64,000 nt of DNA, taken from an uncultured Clostridia bacterium (GTDB taxonomy: Bacteria; Bacillota; Clostridia; Oscillospirales; Acutalibacteraceae). Below, one piece after another: positions 1-8,207 of the stretch (position 1 is the stretch's first letter; each line of letters begins with the position of its first letter). The notes beneath the pieces were generated by a model, which saw only the letters and a program-made list of their open reading frames with translations, was not told the DNA's origin and did not search any database. The position numbers were made by a program, and so were the translations under genes. The stretch is from assembly GCA_947623175.1 (NCBI GenBank), contig CANQGK010000014.1, positions 1 to 64,000 of the forward strand, read 5' to 3'.

Positions 1-1398
1 ATGCTGTCTATGCTGCTTTGTATCGCAATGCTCGTCGGCTCCACCTTCGCGTGGTTCACCGATTCAGTAACGAGCGGTAATAACAAAATTGTCGCCGGAA
101 ACCTCGACGTCGAGATGGAGTATTCCGTACTTGGCGCAGATGGCACTCGCTCATGGAAGCCCGTTACCGAAAAAACGCCGCTTTTTGAGGAGTCCGCTCT
201 TTGGGAGCCGGGATATACGCAGGTCGTATATCTCAAAATCAGCAACGTCGGAAGTCTCTCGCTTAACTACAAGCTGCTTATCGATATAGCAAGCGAAAAG
301 GCCGGCAAGGGCTACGATTACGAGAAAAAGAAAGAATTTAACTTCCACCTCTCCGATTATCTCATGTTCGGCGCGGTTGAAACCCCAGAGGAAAACTTCT
401 ATGCTACTCGTGCAGAGGCGCGCGAGGCAGTGGAAGCTACCGCAGGCAAGCTGAAAAGCTACTCCGCTGCCGGAAGCATTAAGGCAAGCGAAGCCAAAGA
501 CGATATCGATTATATCGCGCTGGTCGTTTATATGCCCGAGACTGTAGGTAACGAGGCAAACTATTATAAGAATTTTGCCCCCGAAATCGATCTTGGAATC
601 AAGCTTGTTGCGACTCAAATGGTTGACGAAAGCGACAGCTTCGGTAACGATTACGATACCGACGCCTCTCCGAAAGAGTCGACCGCGTTTGCCGATCTCA
701 CTCAGGAAAACTTTACGGTAGCTTCCGAAGCGGATCTTCTTAAGTTACAGGAACTTGTTTTCAACGGAAATACCTTCGAGGGTAAGACGATTACTTTGAG
801 TGAAGACATCACTCTGTCTCAGGCAAATTGGACGCCTATAGGTTCTGCTGTTGCACCTTTCAAAGGCACCTTCGACGGCAACGGTAAAACCATTTCGAAT
901 CTTAAGATTACAAAAGCGACTAACGGAATAGCAGGCTTGTTCGGTCAAATCGAAGGCGCAGCCATTAAGGATTTGACGGTGGCAGGCGACATTACGTTGG
1001 ACAACGAATCCGAAATAGGCGACATATCCGAGGTTCCTGTAGGCGGAATTTGCGCAACCGCGAAGGATGCAACGATCAGCGGTTGTACAAATGAAGTTGA
1101 AATTGACGTTACCGGTTTGACCGAACATTCAATTGCCAACAGTATGATGTTTATCGGCGGAATTTTAGGCGTATCAATCAGTAACTCCGCCGCAGAACCT
1201 GTCATTATATCAAACTGCACTAACAGCGCAAATCTGAGCGGACCAAATGATATGGCTAAGGGCATTTTAAGTTATGTCGGCGGTATCACCACCACAATTA
1301 AATATGCACACGTAACAATAACCGATTGTGTAAATAACGGAACACTTGCCGGCACCTTTTCACATCCGGACGGACTGCATGCGGATTTTCGTGCTTAA
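1..1398 (+). CDS. SipW-dependent TasA/camelysin-like secreted protein, 5'-partial
   Basis: The frame is open from base 1. The first residues match the hydrophobic core and ...GSTFAWFTDSV... processing region of the SipW-type signal peptides at 58455 and 61229 in this window; those have about 14 more N-terminal residues, so the true start lies upstream of the window. Residues about 15-220 form the TasA/camelysin-like beta domain (NKIVAGNLDVEM start, conserved LWEPGYTQVVYLKISNVGSLSLNYKL). Residues about 240-460 contain GLUG-like, Gly-rich beta repeats (FKGTFDGNGKTISNLKI, GLFGQIEGA, VGGI). The C-terminus ends abruptly in the middle of what looks like another repeat, so truncation by frameshift is possible. 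It is expected to be exported and cleaved by the SipW peptidase and to sit on the cell surface. The family call is firm; the exact role is inferred. Confidence 0.8.
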   Translation: MLSMLLCIAMLVGSTFAWFTDSVTSGNNKIVAGNLDVEMEYSVLGADGTRSWKPVTEKTPLFEESALWEPGYTQVVYLKISNVGSLSLNYKLLIDIASEKAGKGYDYEKKKEFNFHLSDYLMFGAVETPEENFYATRAEAREAVEATAGKLKSYSAAGSIKASEAKDDIDYIALVVYMPETVGNEANYYKNFAPEIDLGIKLVATQMVDESDSFGNDYDTDASPKESTAFADLTQENFTVASEADLLKLQELVFNGNTFEGKTITLSEDITLSQANWTPIGSAVAPFKGTFDGNGKTISNLKITKATNGIAGLFGQIEGAAIKDLTVAGDITLDNESEIGDISEVPVGGICATAKDATISGCTNEVEIDVTGLTEHSIANSMMFIGGILGVSISNSAAEPVIISNCTNSANLSGPNDMAKGILSYVGGITTTIKYAHVTITDCVNNGTLAGTFSHPDGLHADFRA

Positions 1399-1683
1399 TA
1401 CAAAACGTTTTTCGGTCACGTAAATTATGAAAAAACCGATTTAAAATATCCTCAGCGGCTTTCGTAACAAGCGCAAATGCGTCTGTAAATACCGCCGCAG
1501 GACGTTATTTCCTTTAATATCTTTGCGCGGATGATATACGGCTTTGTGCCGTCGGGCGCCCCGACGCCCACCTCCGCACGACCGCAGCCGCCGTTTCACA
1601 CTCCTTCGGCGGCTGCGGTTTTTGTATGCCTTTACCGACTGTTGATCCGCCGATAAAGGCAGATAAAGAAAAGCCTCCCTTGC
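1399..1683. other. Intergenic region with terminator and dispersed-repeat copy
   Basis: No convincing gene lies here. It holds the terminator at 1581-1624 and, at about 1669-1690, a copy in reverse orientation of the short repeat TTTAGGCAAGGGAGGCTTT that also occurs at about 56241-56263. Confidence 0.6.
1581..1624 (+). terminator. Rho-independent terminator
   Basis: A perfect 13-bp stem (ACCGCAGCCGCCG, 1581-1593, pairing with 1607-1619) with a 13-nt loop is followed by a short T-run. It lies 180 nt after the stop at 1398 and serves the plus-strand gene. The minus strand has no T-run after the stem. Confidence 0.8.
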
Positions 1684-2031
1684 CTAAAGAACGTCCTTTG
1701 TCGCTACAATATCGGTGCCGCAGACGTCGACAAGAATTTTGTCGCCTATGTGTATCGGCGCTTTTACCGAAGCTTTTTTTATAAGCGCCATAACGTCGAA
1801 AATATTTTCTTTCGGCACGGGCTCGGCGGTTTTGACGCTCACCATGGTATCCTCGCGGTTGGAAACGCGCACTACCGAAGTTACGGTGCGGGTGGGGCGA
1901 GTGGTTTCCTCTATGCCGTAAACCGCGCCCTTGGGGCAGGAATTGCCGCTTACCGAGACCTTATCGCCTTCCGTTTCGACCGTAAGTGTACAGCCGCGCG
2001 GACAGATTATGCAGGTTAAATTCCGTTTCAT
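1684..2031 (-). CDS. DUF1667 family protein, probable Fe-S partner of the GlpA/GlpB-like enzymes
   Basis: This 115-residue protein has four cysteines, C7, C10, C14 (CIICPRGC) and C32 (CPKG), an arrangement that suggests an iron-sulfur or metal site. The family is typically found as the last gene after the GlpA-like and GlpB-like FAD oxidoreductases of anaerobic glycerol-3-phosphate oxidation in Clostridia. Its ATG overlaps the stop of the upstream gene by 4 nt (ATGA at 2028-2031), which implies translational coupling and a joint complex. The rest (a GDKILVDVCGTDIVA-type segment near the C-terminus) is a small beta domain. The biochemical function is not established; an electron-transfer or assembly role is inferred from context. 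Confidence 0.85.
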   Translation of the reverse strand: MKRNLTCIICPRGCTLTVETEGDKVSVSGNSCPKGAVYGIEETTRPTRTVTSVVRVSNREDTMVSVKTAEPVPKENIFDVMALIKKASVKAPIHIGDKILVDVCGTDIVATKDVL

Positions 2032-3278
2032 TTGAGCTCCTCCAAAGATACCGTTATGGGTTCTTTCGCCGTTTTAAGCTTTTCGCTTTTTATATTAAGC
2101 TTTTCCATTTCGCCGGGAGCCGCCTTTAAGCGCACCGCCGTCGACAGCACCTCGTCGCCCGATTTTACGGTAAAACACACCCTGCCGAAGGGCTGTGTTA
2201 CGCGAAGGTAGAGCGAAATATCCTCTTTTGCTTCGGAGGATACCCGCTGAGGCAAAACGTAGCGTACACCGTTGCCCGGAAGGGTTTGCAGATTTGCGGC
2301 GGCAAGGGAGCCGTTTTTTACAAATTCGGCGGCGCCGGCGCCGGCTATCTCCGCTTCATCCGAAACGTAGTCCACAAGGTCATGCACCTGAAGCACGTTG
2401 CCGCAGGCGAAAATGCCCGCAATTTCGGTTTGCCGGTGCTCGTCTACAATCGCTCCGCCCGTGACGGGGCTTATGGGTATTCCCGCCGTGCGGGTAAGCT
2501 CGTTTTCGGGGATAAGTCCGCAGGAAAGCAGAAGCGTATCGCATGGTATATACCGCTCGGTTTTTTTGATCGGTTTGCGATTTTCGTCCACCCGGGCTAC
2601 GGTCACGCCCTCCACACGTCGCTCGCCGTGTATTTTTGCCACCGTGGTGCTTAAATATAACGGAATGTTGTAATCCTCGAGGCATTGCACGATATTTCGG
2701 GTAAGTCCGCCCGAATAGGGCATTATTTCGCAGACCGCCTCGACCTTTGCGCCCTGAAGCGACATTCTTCTCGCCATAATGAGCCCTATATCGCCCGAAC
2801 CCAATATAACCACACGCTTGCCTACCATGTAGCCCTCGCAATTGACAAGCTTCTGCGCGGTGCCGGCGCTGTAAACCCCCGCGGGGCGCGTACCGGGAAT
2901 ATTAAGCGCGCCGCGGCTGCGTTCGCGACAGCCCATGGCAAGAATTACGGCTTTTGCCCGTATTTTTATAATACCGTCGCGCCGACAGGCGGTGACGACG
3001 CGGTCGGCGGATATATCGGTAACCATCGTAAGATTATAGGTTTTGATGCCGCGTTCCTCGATTTTTTGCTTATATACCGCAGCATATTCGGGGCCCGTAA
3101 GCTCGCGCCCCAGCTTATGCAAGCCGAAGCCGTTATGAATGCATTGACGGAGTATTCCGCCGTTTTCCTCCTCGCGGTCGAGAATAACTACGTCCTTAAC
3201 CCCGGCGTCGTAAGCCGCCGCGGCTGCCGCCATTCCGGCAGGGCCTCCGCCTACGACGACTATATCGTGATCAAGCAT
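2028..3278 (-). CDS. FAD-dependent pyridine nucleotide-disulphide-type oxidoreductase (GlpB-like position)
   Basis: The 416-residue protein has an N-terminal dinucleotide-binding motif GGGPAG (residues 10-15), a second Rossmann motif ILGSGDIG about 170 residues in, and a C-terminal FAD-contact segment IFACGNV. The small C-terminal tail (from about 330) carries KPxxVxLEELK-like beta strands. I chose ATG 3278 because homology to the FAD fold starts there and it overlaps the stop of the upstream gene by one base (TAATG); an in-frame upstream extension to 3404 reads through the neighbouring gene and is ignored. It is expected to pass electrons from the GlpA-like dehydrogenase. Its own substrate cannot be read from sequence. 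Confidence 0.85.
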   Translation of the reverse strand: MLDHDIVVVGGGPAGMAAAAAAYDAGVKDVVILDREEENGGILRQCIHNGFGLHKLGRELTGPEYAAVYKQKIEERGIKTYNLTMVTDISADRVVTACRRDGIIKIRAKAVILAMGCRERSRGALNIPGTRPAGVYSAGTAQKLVNCEGYMVGKRVVILGSGDIGLIMARRMSLQGAKVEAVCEIMPYSGGLTRNIVQCLEDYNIPLYLSTTVAKIHGERRVEGVTVARVDENRKPIKKTERYIPCDTLLLSCGLIPENELTRTAGIPISPVTGGAIVDEHRQTEIAGIFACGNVLQVHDLVDYVSDEAEIAGAGAAEFVKNGSLAAANLQTLPGNGVRYVLPQRVSSEAKEDISLYLRVTQPFGRVCFTVKSGDEVLSTAVRLKAAPGEMEKLNIKSEKLKTAKEPITVSLEELK

Positions 3279-4717
3279 TATTCGCCCTCCCTTTCGGAAA
3301 CCATATAAGAATTGCCGCCGTTTTTGGTGACCTTTTCCATAGGGATCCCGTTTTCCTCCGACAGTATTTTCATAACGTAGGGCGCGCAAAAGCCTCCCTG
3401 GCACCTGCCCATTCCCGCGCGGGTACGGCGTTTTATACCGTCGATATCAAAGGTCTTCGGATTTCGCCTTACGGCGTCGCGGATCTCGCCCTCGCTTACG
3501 GTTTCACAGCGGCAGACAATCCTGCCGTATTCGGGATGAATTTTTATATATTCGTTTTTCGCGCTGTCGGTCATTTCACGAAAAGCGTGCGGATTTTCGC
3601 GTCGCGGGTTAAATTCGGGATTTTTCTCCATCCGAAGCCCCATATTTTTAAGTTGTTCGGCGGCGTATTCGGCAATCGCAACACAGCATGTGAGCCCCGG
3701 AGAGTCTATAGCCGCCACATGCAAAAGCCCTTTTACCCTTTTGCTCGGCTCTATAATGAAATCGCCGCCCTTTTCGGAAGCGCGAACTCCGGTAAAGGAG
3801 GTTATTACCCCGCGAAAATCGATACCGGGTACACTGTTTGAAGCAAGCCTTGCCACGGTATCGAGCCCTTCGGGCGTAGTCTCGCGGCTTTCGGCGGAAG
3901 CCACCGCAGCCGACGTAGGGCCGGTAAGCAGATTTCCGTCAACGGTGGGAGATACCAAAACGCCCTTACCCTCTTTTGTGGGAACTCGAAATATCGTGCG
4001 GCTCACGCGGCTGCCCTCGGTTTTGTCAAGCAGCATATATTCGCCGGCGCGCGGGATAATCTCGAAAAATTTATCGTCGAGCAGCTCCGCGATTTTATCG
4101 CTGTAACCGCCCGCGCAGTTTATAAGATAACGCGCCTTTACGCTCTCGCCGTTTTTTGAAATTACGGTGAATACGCCGCCCTTTTCGGTTATTTTTTCCG
4201 CCTCGAAATTGAGCTTAAGCTCTGCGCCGTTATCCATAGCGTTTCCCACGGCGGCGATCGTAAGCTCGTATGGGCAGACGATGCCGGAGTTTTCCACCGA
4301 TAAAGCCGCGCAAACCTCCGGCGACAGGTTGGGCTCCGCCTTTCGCGCTTCGGCTCCGGTTATAACCGAAATTCCGCTTATGCCGTTTTTTAGCCCGCGC
4401 TCGTAAAGCTCGTTTATGCGGGTCGCTTCCGCTTCCGAAAAGGCGCAAACCAAAGATCCGCAGCGCTTTACCGGAACATGCAAAAGCTTCGCGGTTTCAA
4501 ACAGCTTTTCCACCCCCGCGGCGTTAAGGCGGGCTTTAAGCGTACCGGGCACGGGATCGTAGCCGCCGTGAACAATGCCGCTGTTTGCCTTGGACGCGCC
4601 GCAGGCAACGTCGTTTTCCTTTTCGCAAATACAAACCGCAAGCCGGTATTTCATAAGCTCACGCGCCAGCATGCCGCCCGTCACGCCCGCGCCGATTATT
4701 ACCGCATCGTAGACCAT
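3278..4717 (-). CDS. GlpA-like glycerol-3-phosphate dehydrogenase (FAD, DAO fold with BFD [2Fe-2S] domain)
   Basis: This 479-residue protein begins with a DAO-type FAD motif (VIIGAGVTGG, residues 7-16) and GASKANSGIVHGGYDP, the usual signature of GlpA/L-2-hydroxyglutarate-type oxidases. The C-terminal 60 residues form a BFD-like [2Fe-2S] domain with CRC and CQGGFC cysteine pairs. Start at 4717 has GGAGG about 9 nt upstream; a longer frame to 4774 lacks a ribosome site. It lies 17 nt downstream of the mgtC-like gene and is coupled to the next two genes. With glpP nearby it most likely oxidises glycerol 3-phosphate to dihydroxyacetone phosphate on the cytoplasmic face of the membrane. No glpK or glpF is in the window. 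Confidence 0.85.
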   Translation of the reverse strand: MVYDAVIIGAGVTGGMLARELMKYRLAVCICEKENDVACGASKANSGIVHGGYDPVPGTLKARLNAAGVEKLFETAKLLHVPVKRCGSLVCAFSEAEATRINELYERGLKNGISGISVITGAEARKAEPNLSPEVCAALSVENSGIVCPYELTIAAVGNAMDNGAELKLNFEAEKITEKGGVFTVISKNGESVKARYLINCAGGYSDKIAELLDDKFFEIIPRAGEYMLLDKTEGSRVSRTIFRVPTKEGKGVLVSPTVDGNLLTGPTSAAVASAESRETTPEGLDTVARLASNSVPGIDFRGVITSFTGVRASEKGGDFIIEPSKRVKGLLHVAAIDSPGLTCCVAIAEYAAEQLKNMGLRMEKNPEFNPRRENPHAFREMTDSAKNEYIKIHPEYGRIVCRCETVSEGEIRDAVRRNPKTFDIDGIKRRTRAGMGRCQGGFCAPYVMKILSEENGIPMEKVTKNGGNSYMVSEREGE

Positions 4718-4734
4718 TTGTTTTTCCTCCACGT

Positions 4735-5403
4735 TTAATCTTCCGCTACAAATACGACGTTTTCTATCGAGCAAAGCTCGGTTATATCAAAATCAATACG
4801 CTTTTCTATGATGAGATCTATGCCGAGGTGCCCTTTGCATTCGCTTTTGGGCGGATTGAAGTGATATGTAAAATTAGTGTTTAACATATCGCTTATTTTA
4901 TTTATAAGCTCGTTGGCTTTGTACATGTCGTCTATTTCGACGTAAACCACCTCGGTGGTTTTTTTGCGGCGTTCGAACTTGGCGAAAAGTATAATAGTAA
5001 CAAGGAAAAACGCCGTGACCACAATCGCGCCGAAATAAAAACCGTAGCCCACCGCTACGCCGATGGCGCCCGTAGCCCATACGCCCGCCGCGGTGGTAAG
5101 TCCGGCTATGACGTTATTGCTTTTGAGTATTATCATACCCGCTCCCAAAAAGCCTATACCCGATATAACCTGGGCGGAAATTCGGAAAACGTCGCCCTCA
5201 TGCTCCAAAACGTCCGAAACGAATAAGCTTGTCATCGAGGTCGTACAAGCGCCGAGGCAGACCAAAATATGGGTTCTGACGCCCGCCGCTCTGCCGTGCA
5301 ATGCGCGCTCACTGCCTATAAGCGCCCCTATCACTACCGCCAAAAGCGCACGAATAACCACCTGCACCATATCAAGCTTTAACAAACCGTCTAAAATATC
5401 CAT
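4735..5403 (-). CDS. MgtC/SapB-family membrane protein
   Basis: The 222-residue protein has an N-terminal region of about four to five membrane helices with the family signature IGALIGSERALHGRAAGVRTHILVCLGAC and ISGIGFLGAGMI, followed from about residue 150 by a soluble ACT-like C-terminal domain. MgtC proteins are known for magnesium or pH homeostasis and for modulating F-type ATPase; the exact role here is open. The start has AAAGGAG nearby. It is the first gene after the hairpin at 5430-5500 and lies 17 nt before the GlpA-like gene, so it is probably the first cistron of the glycerol-3-phosphate operon, an unusual partner for that pathway. Confidence 0.85.
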   Translation of the reverse strand: MDILDGLLKLDMVQVVIRALLAVVIGALIGSERALHGRAAGVRTHILVCLGACTTSMTSLFVSDVLEHEGDVFRISAQVISGIGFLGAGMIILKSNNVIAGLTTAAGVWATGAIGVAVGYGFYFGAIVVTAFFLVTIILFAKFERRKKTTEVVYVEIDDMYKANELINKISDMLNTNFTYHFNPPKSECKGHLGIDLIIEKRIDFDITELCSIENVVFVAED

Positions 5404-5429
5404 AAAATCGCTCCTTTATATAAAAAAAT

Positions 5430-5500
5430 AATTTTTTTAAAAAATAAAAATAAAAAAGCGCGAAAGGACGACGTATTTCTACTTCGTCTCTTTTCCGCTT
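5430..5500 (-). terminator. Intrinsic terminator or attenuator between glpP and the glp operon
   Basis: Read on the minus strand, AAGCGGAAAAGAGACGAAG pairs imperfectly with CGTCGTCCTTTCGCGCTT across a short loop and is followed by a T-rich tract (TTTTTATTTTTATTTTTT). It sits 70-150 nt after the glpP stop and 30-100 nt before the mgtC-like start. It may end glpP transcription, or be an attenuator that GlpP itself overrides, as GlpP does at glp leaders in Bacillus (established for that family, inferred here). Confidence 0.65.
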
Positions 5501-5573
5501 CTCCAAAAATCTCTCGGAATATTAAATTAAAAACCCACCATATCCGTATCGTCCGTCATCGTCCGTCGCCGGA

Positions 5574-6131
5574 TTAAATATACCACAAATCCTTTTTGCC
5601 CGTAGAGACCGCACGCGCGCCGTGGCTTAAAGCCAGCGTAACGTCCTGCTTCGTCTCGATAAGACCACCGGCTATGACGGGAATACCTCTCTTAGACAGG
5701 CGCTCGATTATCTTATAAACCACGCCGGGCATGATCTCCGTCATATCCGGACGACAGCCGTCAAGTATGCCGTCGATGCTCTCAACCCCCTGAGAATCGA
5801 GGGCAAAAAAGCGCTGTACGGTAAACAGCCCCGATTCCTTCGCACATCTGATTATATGCGAGCGGGTGGAGATTATACCGTCTACCCCGCAGTTTTTAAG
5901 AAATTTAAGTCCGGTACCGTCACGCCCTATACCCTCCGCCAAATCGATATGCACAAACAAAAGCTTGCCGGCGGCATGCGCGGCCCTTATTTGCCCTGCC
6001 ACGGTCAAAAGATTGGCATCGAGATGAAATATTATTTCCACCGGAGATTTTAAAACGTCGTCGAGCTTATCGTTTCTGACCGCGCCGATTATCGGGCAAT
6101 CGTCCAACCTGTCTGTAATATTACCGTTCAA
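5574..6131 (-). CDS. glpP: GlpP, glycerol-3-phosphate-responsive antiterminator
   Basis: The 185-residue protein spans the whole GlpP TIM-barrel family: PIIGAVRN near the N-terminus, FVHIDLAEGIGRDGTGLKFL in the middle, DGIISTR, DIMPG-like TEIMPGV, and VIAGGLIETKQDV close to the C-terminus. GlpP binds glycerol 3-phosphate and leader RNA to let transcription pass terminators ahead of glp genes. I favour TTG 6131, which has AGGTG 6 nt upstream; the frame could also start at GTG 6140, but its ribosome site would overlap the codon. The promoter at 6149-6176 would give a leader of only about ten bases. It lies directly before the GlpA-like operon it presumably controls. Confidence 0.88.
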   Translation of the reverse strand: MNGNITDRLDDCPIIGAVRNDKLDDVLKSPVEIIFHLDANLLTVAGQIRAAHAAGKLLFVHIDLAEGIGRDGTGLKFLKNCGVDGIISTRSHIIRCAKESGLFTVQRFFALDSQGVESIDGILDGCRPDMTEIMPGVVYKIIERLSKRGIPVIAGGLIETKQDVTLALSHGARAVSTGKKDLWYI

Positions 6132-6148
6132 GTTTAACACCTGTAATA

Positions 6149-6176
6149 ATTATATACCATTCTTCGATTTTGTCAA
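6149..6176 (-). promoter_or_regulatory. Sigma-A-type promoter of glpP
   Basis: On the minus strand TTGACA (6171-6176), a 16-nt spacer and TATAAT (6149-6154) form a consensus promoter. Transcription should start near 6142, almost at the start codon. Confidence 0.8.
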
Positions 6177-6289
6177 CCGATTATTTGTATTTTTTCCATA
6201 AAATGCGGCTCGCGCCGCCCCTCACCGCCCCGCTTATAACCGCTCGTCTTTAAACCTTGAGACCTGCGGAAAAGTATTTTGCACAAATT

Positions 6290-6305
6290 GTTACAAAATT
6301 GTAAC
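6290..6305. promoter_or_regulatory. Short inverted repeat, possible operator
   Basis: GTTACA-AAAT-TGTAAC is a perfect 6-bp inverted repeat with a 4-nt centre. It lies about 110 nt before the start of the unknown operon at 6418 and 115 nt before the glpP promoter. A regulator-binding role is inferred only from symmetry and position. Confidence 0.35.
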
Positions 6306-6417
6306 TTTACAAATCGTCGATCGAATGATACTGTATTAGTGCGCTAATACTCAAGTTCGCAACACAGCTGCCATGTAATCGGTGACAAAATAAAGATTAC
6401 AAACGGGAGGAATTAAG

Positions 6418-7065
6418 TTGAAAATCACCTTTGTAAACCGCTGTAATCACGGCGTCAATTTAAAAATCGACGGCGGTGAACCCGTATATTTAAAGCCCTT
6501 GGAAACGTCTTGCGTCACATGGCAAAAGGGCGGAGATAACATAACTCTTACGGTTTGCAGCTCGACCGGGAGCGCCAAAATAAAAGCCGTATATAATCTG
6601 GCGGTGGAGACCGAATACGCTTTTAGCGGAGTCTCGGATAACGACACATTTTATATCACCCGCGAAAAAATCGACATTAGCCCCACCGCTGCTTACGACA
6701 GGCTGTTTGTCACACCGGCGTCGGACGGCGTAACCCGGGTTTCGGAAAATCACCGCATTTCGGAAGAGAAAAAGATGAAACGCCTGTTCGCAAAGGAGGA
6801 GCGCTTTGATTTTGTCGGAAGCTCGCTTATTTTTTCCTCCACGCTTATAATTATCCTTATCGGCGTCGGTATAAGGCTTACTTCCCTTTTCGGGTGGAAA
6901 TTGGCAGCAGTGTATTTCCCCTTGGCGATTTTGTTTGTAATCGGGCTTAATCTGCTTACCGACAAGCTGTGGGGAGTTATAAACAAAAAGCTCCTTAAAA
7001 CCGACGACGAAAAAACGGAATTTTACCGTTATTTCGAAAATGATTTTATAAGAGAGAAATTTTAA
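6418..7065 (+). CDS. Unknown protein with N-terminal beta domain and two membrane helices
   Basis: This 215-residue protein is not recognised. Residues 1-110 look beta-rich, with alternating hydrophobics (ITFVNRCNHGVNLKI, YLKPLETSCVTW, NITLTV). Two hydrophobic segments follow at about 134-152 and 158-178, then a charged C-terminal tail. The TTG start is supported by GGGAGG 8 nt upstream. It is the first of six close-packed genes: its stop overlaps the next start by one base (TAATG at 7063-7067). Topology suggests a membrane-anchored protein; function is unknown. Confidence 0.75.
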   Translation: MKITFVNRCNHGVNLKIDGGEPVYLKPLETSCVTWQKGGDNITLTVCSSTGSAKIKAVYNLAVETEYAFSGVSDNDTFYITREKIDISPTAAYDRLFVTPASDGVTRVSENHRISEEKKMKRLFAKEERFDFVGSSLIFSSTLIIILIGVGIRLTSLFGWKLAAVYFPLAILFVIGLNLLTDKLWGVINKKLLKTDDEKTEFYRYFENDFIREKF

Positions 7066-7604
7066 TGCAGACTGTCAAAAAAGAATTATTAAAAGCCCGA
7101 TTTGATCCCTCTCTTTACGAAAGCGGGTCGCCCGTCGTGATAACAAGCGACAAATTTTGGGACGGCGGGATCGATATTGCCGCCCCGCTTTACGAAAAAT
7201 CCGAATTTTACGCTTTGGCAAAAGGTATGTCGGATCTGCTCAAAAAGCTTATAGCCGATTTAAACGAGGACTTTTACGTTGCCGATTTTTTATGCGAAAA
7301 TCAAACCTTGTACCCCTCGTGGTCCGATTTGAAAAGCTTTGCGCTCTTTCGCGCCGTTTCCGAAATTTTTAAAAAGCACAAATGCTATCGGCTCACTTTA
7401 AAAGAGGATTCTCACCTTTTGGACTTGATGATCGAATCGAATTTCCGCTATTACAGCTACTTTTCCCTTTTCCTGCCCGAGTCCGGCACGATTATACAGC
7501 CCACCTGCCATACCGAAATATTTATATATTCCGAAAAAGAAGACCTGATAAGGGAACGCCTTACGGAAATCACCGAACCGAACAGCGGGATCAAAATAGA
7601 ATAA
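7065..7604 (+). CDS. Unknown cytosolic protein
   Basis: The 179-residue protein has no signal peptide or membrane helix and I do not recognise its family. It is acidic and rich in aromatic residues, with helical stretches (YALAKGMSDLLKKLIADLNEDFYVADF) and a beta-rich end (TIIQPTCHTEIFIYS). The start overlaps the stop of the upstream gene by one base, so translation is probably coupled. Only 11 nt separate it from the next gene. It shares the operon with a membrane protein and a lipoprotein, but its role cannot be read. Confidence 0.7.
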   Translation: MQTVKKELLKARFDPSLYESGSPVVITSDKFWDGGIDIAAPLYEKSEFYALAKGMSDLLKKLIADLNEDFYVADFLCENQTLYPSWSDLKSFALFRAVSEIFKKHKCYRLTLKEDSHLLDLMIESNFRYYSYFSLFLPESGTIIQPTCHTEIFIYSEKEDLIRERLTEITEPNSGIKIE

Positions 7605-7615
7605 AGGATGATTTT

Positions 7616-8128
7616 ATGAGCTTTTTGGAAAAAATCCGCACGGATAAAAATTTTGAGGATAATTCTCGTCAAAAGACGGAATCTCTTTCCCGCATAAAAG
7701 CGGTGGTAGCCCAAAAAACGGGAATAGATAAAGTAATCGAAGCGGGCGACTGCGCCGTCGCCTTTGCGGGATCAAAAGACAATATGAAACTGCTTTTGGA
7801 GCTGTCGATATATAAATGCGGCAACAATAAGCGCTTTTTATACGCCTCGTTAGACGACGGAGTCTCGTGGCAGGAGGACGATTTTGAAAGCGCGGCGGAA
7901 TTTGAAGCGGCGATTGCGGACTATATCGCAGAGCGTTTGGGGCGAACGGTAAAAACGGTGACTGTCATCGATAAGGGCAAAGTCGTCTTTGAAACCTATT
8001 ATCTTGACGCCGACGAATGGGTTTTGCTCTCTTCCGAGACCGTAAACGGCAAAATGGCGTCCTTCCTTGCAAAAAAGCTTAAAATATCCGGCGAAAGCAC
8101 CGAAACCTATACGCCGGTCGCGGAGTAA
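7616..8128 (+). CDS. Unknown cytosolic protein
   Basis: The 170-residue protein starts at ATG 7616, with AAAGGA about 8 nt upstream; the longer in-frame opening from 7382 overlaps the upstream gene and is ignored. The N-terminus is a charged helix (MSFLEKIRTDKNFEDN), followed by an alpha/beta region with DGVSWQEDDFESAAEFEAAIADYIAERLG and several strands (TVKTVTVIDKGKVVFETYYL). No signal peptide is present and the family is not recognised. It is the third gene of the unknown operon. Confidence 0.7.
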   Translation: MSFLEKIRTDKNFEDNSRQKTESLSRIKAVVAQKTGIDKVIEAGDCAVAFAGSKDNMKLLLELSIYKCGNNKRFLYASLDDGVSWQEDDFESAAEFEAAIADYIAERLGRTVKTVTVIDKGKVVFETYYLDADEWVLLSSETVNGKMASFLAKKLKISGESTETYTPVAE

Positions 8129-8207
8129 GCGATTCCCGTTGGCGGGGAATTATTTGCAAACAAAACAGAAAACCACAGGAAAGCGGAATTTAATCGAGGT
8201 GAACACT

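Noticed and set aside
1750-2664. Plus-strand open frames opposite the GlpB-like and DUF1667 genes
   Set aside because: Antisense shadows of genes with clear motifs.
6290-6305. GTTACA/TGTAAC palindrome as a recombination or attachment site
   Set aside because: No integrase and only one copy; an operator is the simpler reading.
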